From the NCBI RefSeq assembly GCF_016921115.1, contig NZ_JAFFZS010000003.1:124001-188000 (forward strand): DNA of 64,000 nt, written 5' to 3'. This document shows positions 60,949 to 64,000 of the stretch, one piece after another (position 1 is the first letter of the stretch; every line of letters starts with the position of its first letter). The notes under the pieces are model-generated. The model was given only the letters and a program-made list of their open reading frames with translations. It did no database searches and had not been told where the DNA came from. This stretch comes from Streptomyces actuosus (lineage in GTDB: Bacteria; Actinomycetota; Actinomycetes; Streptomycetales; Streptomycetaceae). The position numbers and the translations under genes are program-made.

Positions 60949-62298
60949 GTGTCCGATGCCCTGACCACCGACCTCTACGAGGTCACCATGGCCATGTCCT
61001 ATCTGCGGGAGGGGATGACCGCCCCCGCGACGTTCAGTCTCTTCGTCCGTGAACTTCCCCCCGACCGGGGCTTCCTGGTGGCCGCCGGACTGGAATCGGC
61101 CCTGGCCCACCTGGCCGCCCTGCAGGTGGGCCCGGAGGACGTCGACGCCTTCGCCGCCGCGCTGCACCGGCCGCGACGGGACCTGGAACCCCTCCTCGGC
61201 CTGGAGTTCACCGGCTCGGTGCGGGCGGTTCCGGAAGGGCGAGTCGTCCTCGCGGGGGAGCCGCTGCTGGAGGTCACCGCGCCCCTGCCGCAGGCCCAGA
61301 TCGTCGAGACGTACGTGCTCAACGTGCTCAGCCACCAGACCGCGATCGCCTCGAAGGCGGTGCGCTGCGTCCTCGCGGCGGCCGGGCACCCCGTCGTGGA
61401 CTTCTCCCTCCGGCGCACCCACGGACCGCAGGCCGGCTTCCAGGCCGCCCGGCTCGGTGCGCTGACCGGTTTCGCCGGGACCAGCAACGTCGCCGCGGCC
61501 ACGGCCCTCGGAACACCCGCCGTCGGCACGATGGCCCACTCCTACGTGGAGGCGTTCCGTACGGAGGAGCAGGCGTTCCGCGCCTTCGCACGGGCCCACC
61601 CCGGTCCGGTGACCCTCCTGGTGGACACCTACGACACCGAGGAGGGCGTCCGCACCGCGGCCCGTGTGCTGCGCGACCTCGACCGGGGCCCGGGCTCCGC
61701 GGTGCGCCTGGACAGCGGTGACCTCGGCGCCCTGGCGGAGCGGAGCCGCTTGCTCCTCGACACCGCAGGCCTGCCCGACGTCCGGATCGTCGTCAGCGGC
61801 GGGCTCGACGAGTTCGCCGTGGAGGACCTGGTCCGCTCCGGGGCACCGGTCGACACCTATGCCGTCGGCACCCGGGTCGGTGTCTCGGCCGACGCGCCGT
61901 ATCTGGACTCGGCGTACAAGATGGTGGAGTACGACGGCCGTCCGGTGATGAAGCTCTCGTCCGGCAAGGTGACGGCACCGGGTGCCAAGCAGGTGTTCCG
62001 GCGCAGGCGGTGCGCCGACGTGATCGGCCTCGCCGACGAGCCGCCGCCCTCCGACGGTGTCCCCCTGCTGGAGACGGTGATGCGGGACGGGCAGCGTACT
62101 GGCGCGAGCCCCACCGTCGACGTGTGCCGGCAAAGACTCGCGGCGGATCTGGACCTGCTGCCCCCGGCGGCGCGCAGGATCCGGGCCCCGCGTGCGCCAG
62201 GGGCGACCGCGTCGGCGCGTCTCGGCGCGCTGACCGACCGCGTCCGGCGGGACGTCGCGCACGGTGCGGCCGTGTCGGCGATCCGTGAGGATCCATGA
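60949..62298 (+). CDS. pncB: nicotinate phosphoribosyltransferase
   Basis: Predicted 449 residues. The opening LTTDLYEVTMAMSYLREGM is characteristic of the family. SLRRTHGPQAGFQAARLGALTGFAGTSN holds the active-site His, and GTMAHSYVEAF with LVDTYDTEEGV continues the NAPRTase core. VRLDSGDLG and VSGGLDEF bind the phosphoribosyl group. The enzyme makes nicotinate mononucleotide from nicotinate and PRPP in NAD salvage. The GTG at 60949 is preferred over that at 60940 because GAGGAGG lies eight bases upstream. It is probably co-transcribed with the DUF1876 gene 134 bases downstream. Confidence 0.93.
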   Translation: MSDALTTDLYEVTMAMSYLREGMTAPATFSLFVRELPPDRGFLVAAGLESALAHLAALQVGPEDVDAFAAALHRPRRDLEPLLGLEFTGSVRAVPEGRVVLAGEPLLEVTAPLPQAQIVETYVLNVLSHQTAIASKAVRCVLAAAGHPVVDFSLRRTHGPQAGFQAARLGALTGFAGTSNVAAATALGTPAVGTMAHSYVEAFRTEEQAFRAFARAHPGPVTLLVDTYDTEEGVRTAARVLRDLDRGPGSAVRLDSGDLGALAERSRLLLDTAGLPDVRIVVSGGLDEFAVEDLVRSGAPVDTYAVGTRVGVSADAPYLDSAYKMVEYDGRPVMKLSSGKVTAPGAKQVFRRRRCADVIGLADEPPPSDGVPLLETVMRDGQRTGASPTVDVCRQRLAADLDLLPPAARRIRAPRAPGATASARLGALTDRVRRDVAHGAAVSAIREDP

Positions 62299-62432
62299 CC
62301 GCACACGACAGGGTCCGCGACGGAGCCCGTGGCAGGGATCCGCATCGGGGACCGGCGGCGGAGGGCCGCGGCAGGGGTAGGCAACAGAGCGGACGGACCT
62401 GATCGGTCCGCAGCGAGGCGAGGTGGACAACG

Positions 62433-62720
62433 ATGACGCACTCATCGGAATGGAAGGCACGTCTTCACCTCTTCGAGGACGAGCACGGGACGACACAGGC
62501 GCACGTGGTCCTGGACACGGGGACGACCGCGGTCACGGGCCACGGGACGGCCCACCGCAACCCCGCGGACCGCGACGACCCGGGCATCGGCGAGGAACTG
62601 GCGGCCGGCCGGGCCATGCGCGACCTCGCCGAGAAGCTGCTGAACGCCGCTGAACGCGACATCGAGCACGCGGGTTCGCCCCGGCCGGGCGCCCACCAGG
62701 TCGCCGGATGGCCGCTGTGA
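62433..62720 (+). CDS. DUF1876 (dsRBD-like) domain protein
   Basis: Predicted 95 residues. The pattern KARLHLFEDEHGTTQAHVVLD followed by GHGTAHRNPADRDDPGIGEELAAGRAMRDLAEKLL is the complete DUF1876 domain, a small actinobacterial alpha/beta fold predicted to be double-stranded RNA-binding-like. Function is unknown. Members are often near stress or dormancy genes. GAGG lies about ten bases before the ATG. Confidence 0.85.
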   Translation: MTHSSEWKARLHLFEDEHGTTQAHVVLDTGTTAVTGHGTAHRNPADRDDPGIGEELAAGRAMRDLAEKLLNAAERDIEHAGSPRPGAHQVAGWPL

Positions 62721-62736
62721 CCGTACGCCGGGCACC

Positions 62737-62760
62737 GTCCCGCCGCGGCCGCGGCGGGAC
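62737..62760. terminator. perfect 24-bp palindrome between convergent genes
   Basis: GTCCCGCCGCGG is followed directly by its exact complement. It lies between the DUF1876 gene and the phosphofructokinase gene and would form a hairpin in both transcripts, a likely bidirectional terminator. A symmetric protein-binding site is less likely at this position. Confidence 0.75.
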
Positions 62761-62873
62761 CTCGGCCACGCCCTGACAGCGACCGCCGTCGCGCACCGGC
62801 GGACCGGTACGCGGCCCCGAGCGGCTCCGGCGCGCTCGGGGAGGCGGAGTCCTGACCGCGACCTCGGCGACGG

Positions 62874-63899
62874 TCAGCCGAAGAACACTTCGAACTCGTC
62901 GTACAACGACGGGTCGACGAGCTTGGTCTTCGGCCTGCTGCCGTCCAGCGGCAGTAGAACGACGTCGGTGCCGCGCAGGGCGACCATCGTGCCGAAGTCG
63001 CCCTGCGCGACCGCGTCGATCGCGTGCAGTCCGAAGCGCGTGGCCAGCCACCGGTCGAAGGCACTCGGAGTCCCGCCGCGCTGGATGTGACCGAGCACCG
63101 TGGTGCGGGCGTCCGTGCCGGTGCGCCGCGCGATCTCCTGCGCCAGCCACTCGCCGATGCCGGACAGCCGCACATGGCCGTACTCGTCCAGCGAGCGGTC
63201 CTTGAGCACCATCTGTCCCTCCTTGGGTGCGGCACCCTCGGCGGCGACGACGATCGGCGCGTAGTTGATCTTGAATCGGCTCTGCACCCACGCGCAGACC
63301 TGGTCGATGTCGAACGGCCGCTCCGGGATGAGGATGACGTTCGCGCCGCCGGCCACGCCGGCGTGCAGCGCGATCCATCCCGAATGCCGGCCCATCACCT
63401 CCACCACCAGGGTGCGCATATGGGACTCGGCGGTGGTGTGGAGCCGGTCGATGGCCTCCGTCGCGATGCCGACGGCGGTGTCGAACCCGAAGGTGTAGTC
63501 GGTGCCGACCACGTCGTTGTCGATCGTCTTCGGCACGCCGACCAGCCGGATGCCCTCGCGGCTCAGCTCGGTGGCCGCACCGAGGGTGTCCTCGCCCCCG
63601 ATCACGACCAGCGCGTCGACGCGGTACTCGGCCAGGGTGTCCCTGACGCGCTGCACCCCGTCCTCGTGCTTGTACGGATTCGTACGGGAGGAGCCGAGGA
63701 TCGTTCCGCCGCGCGGAAGGATCCCCCGCACGTCGGAGACGGCCAGCGGCACCACTTTGCCCTCCAGCGCACCGCGCCAGCCGTCCCGCAGACCGACGAA
63801 GTCGAAGCCGTACTCCTGGACACCCTTGCGCACGACGCTGCGGATCACGGCGTTGAGACCGGGGCAGTCGCCGCCACCGGTCAGCACTCCGACCCTCAT
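62874..63899 (-). CDS. pfkA: 6-phosphofructokinase, group III actinobacterial type
   Basis: Predicted 341 residues with colinear E. coli numbering. GVLTGGGDCPGLNAVIR and GFDTAVGIATEAIDRL are family motifs. The catalytic TIDND is present with GRHSGW, PERPFD, and GHIQRGG. Residues 101-105 are GGEDT, giving Asp104, and residue 124 is Lys (VPKTIDND). Asp104 plus Lys124 is the pair associated with pyrophosphate-dependent enzymes, whereas ATP enzymes usually have Gly at 104. The phosphate donor is therefore uncertain. The ATG overlaps the stop of an upstream frame as ATGA, suggesting coupled expression. Confidence 0.93.
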   Translation of the reverse strand: MRVGVLTGGGDCPGLNAVIRSVVRKGVQEYGFDFVGLRDGWRGALEGKVVPLAVSDVRGILPRGGTILGSSRTNPYKHEDGVQRVRDTLAEYRVDALVVIGGEDTLGAATELSREGIRLVGVPKTIDNDVVGTDYTFGFDTAVGIATEAIDRLHTTAESHMRTLVVEVMGRHSGWIALHAGVAGGANVILIPERPFDIDQVCAWVQSRFKINYAPIVVAAEGAAPKEGQMVLKDRSLDEYGHVRLSGIGEWLAQEIARRTGTDARTTVLGHIQRGGTPSAFDRWLATRFGLHAIDAVAQGDFGTMVALRGTDVVLLPLDGSRPKTKLVDPSLYDEFEVFFG

Positions 63900-64000
63900 G
63901 ACTCCCTCCTTCGCGCACGGTGTGACGTCGGCGGGTGCGGATCGGCCGCCGGTCGCACGGTCAGGGTCACACTGCCCGTCTCCGTCGAGGCGGACCCGGG
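63896..64000 (-). CDS. 3' end of an unidentified gene upstream of pfkA (partial)
   Basis: On the minus strand an open frame enters from beyond the window and stops at TGA (63898-63896), overlapping the pfkA ATG. Its last residues include TGSVTLTVRPAADPHPP and SHRARRRES. High third-position GC and the ATGA overlap support a real coupled gene, but too little is visible to name it. Confidence 0.4.
   Translation of the reverse strand, partial: PGSASTETGSVTLTVRPAADPHPPTSHRARRRES

Noticed and set aside
1..64000. CRISPR arrays, tRNA or rRNA genes, and phage integrase or attachment sites
   Set aside because: No regularly spaced repeats, cloverleaf sequences, rRNA segments, integrase motifs or tRNA-end duplications were seen on reading through the window.

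Overview
This window looks like Streptomyces chromosome. It has very high GC with strong G/C preference at third codon positions, many GTG starts, and typical Streptomyces families (DUF6643, DUF1876, TerD, HpnB, HATPase_c_2 regulators, abundant DeoR, TetR and ROK regulators). Only one in-frame TTA leucine codon was found by eye. No rRNA, tRNA, CRISPR array or complete insertion sequence was seen.

Region 1 (1-12114) is a compact lipid or polyketide gene cluster. It holds a crotonyl-CoA carboxylase/reductase, a single-module PKS (ACP-KS-AT-degenerate DH-KR-ACP-degenerate carrier-TE), a fatty acyl-AMP ligase translationally coupled to the PKS, and a divergent DHA2-type exporter. The ligase should load a free fatty acid onto the N-terminal ACP. 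The module should extend it once, probably with an alkylmalonyl unit supplied by the reductase, reduce the beta-keto group, and release it through the thioesterase. The layout recalls mycobacterial FadD32-Pks13 with a built-in ketoreductase, so an alpha-alkyl-beta-hydroxy acid is a reasonable but unproven product.

Region 2 (12555-26994) holds HtpG, a CelD/GNAT acyltransferase, PolX with a PHP domain, a MetF-like reductase, and a DeoR / SIS isomerase / class II aldolase amino-sugar set with a readable promoter. These are followed by an RlmG/RsmC-type rRNA methyltransferase, a ROK regulator, and a TetR gene divergent from a beta-hydroxyacid dehydrogenase with overlapping promoters around an operator-like palindrome.

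Region 3 (26995-36126) has a second methionyl-tRNA synthetase preceded by a leaderless 17-codon leader ORF and mutually exclusive hairpins, which is a candidate attenuator. A TetR-DUF4865-phosphotriesterase operon follows, in which the phosphotriesterase is an internally deleted pseudogene and the TetR gene has a 22-bp operator-like palindrome. SHOCT, anti-sigma-like, PLP-dependent (Cds1-like) and DeoR genes complete the region.

Region 4 (36127-46440) carries a membrane serine hydrolase containing the TTA codon, a beta-helix/AAA+ fusion, an Rv1733c-like membrane protein, an SRPBCC protein and a MOSC protein. The MOSC stop codon lies inside the CTAG target duplication of a 161-bp MITE. DUF6643 and a double TerD protein follow.

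Region 5 (46456-64000) is mostly housekeeping and metabolic: HpnB glycosyltransferase, Asp/Glu racemase-like protein, PH-like membrane protein, O-antigen-ligase-like protein, Lnt, Nudix, 3-hydroxybutyrate-dehydrogenase-like SDR, GAF/CdaR regulator, quinone oxidoreductase, TOPRIM protein, FAD monooxygenase with a YdhR-like partner, nicotinate phosphoribosyltransferase, DUF1876, and a phosphofructokinase with PPi-type residues. A recurring feature across the window is a TAnnnT -10 hexamer 6-7 nt before the start codon, which indicates many leaderless transcripts.
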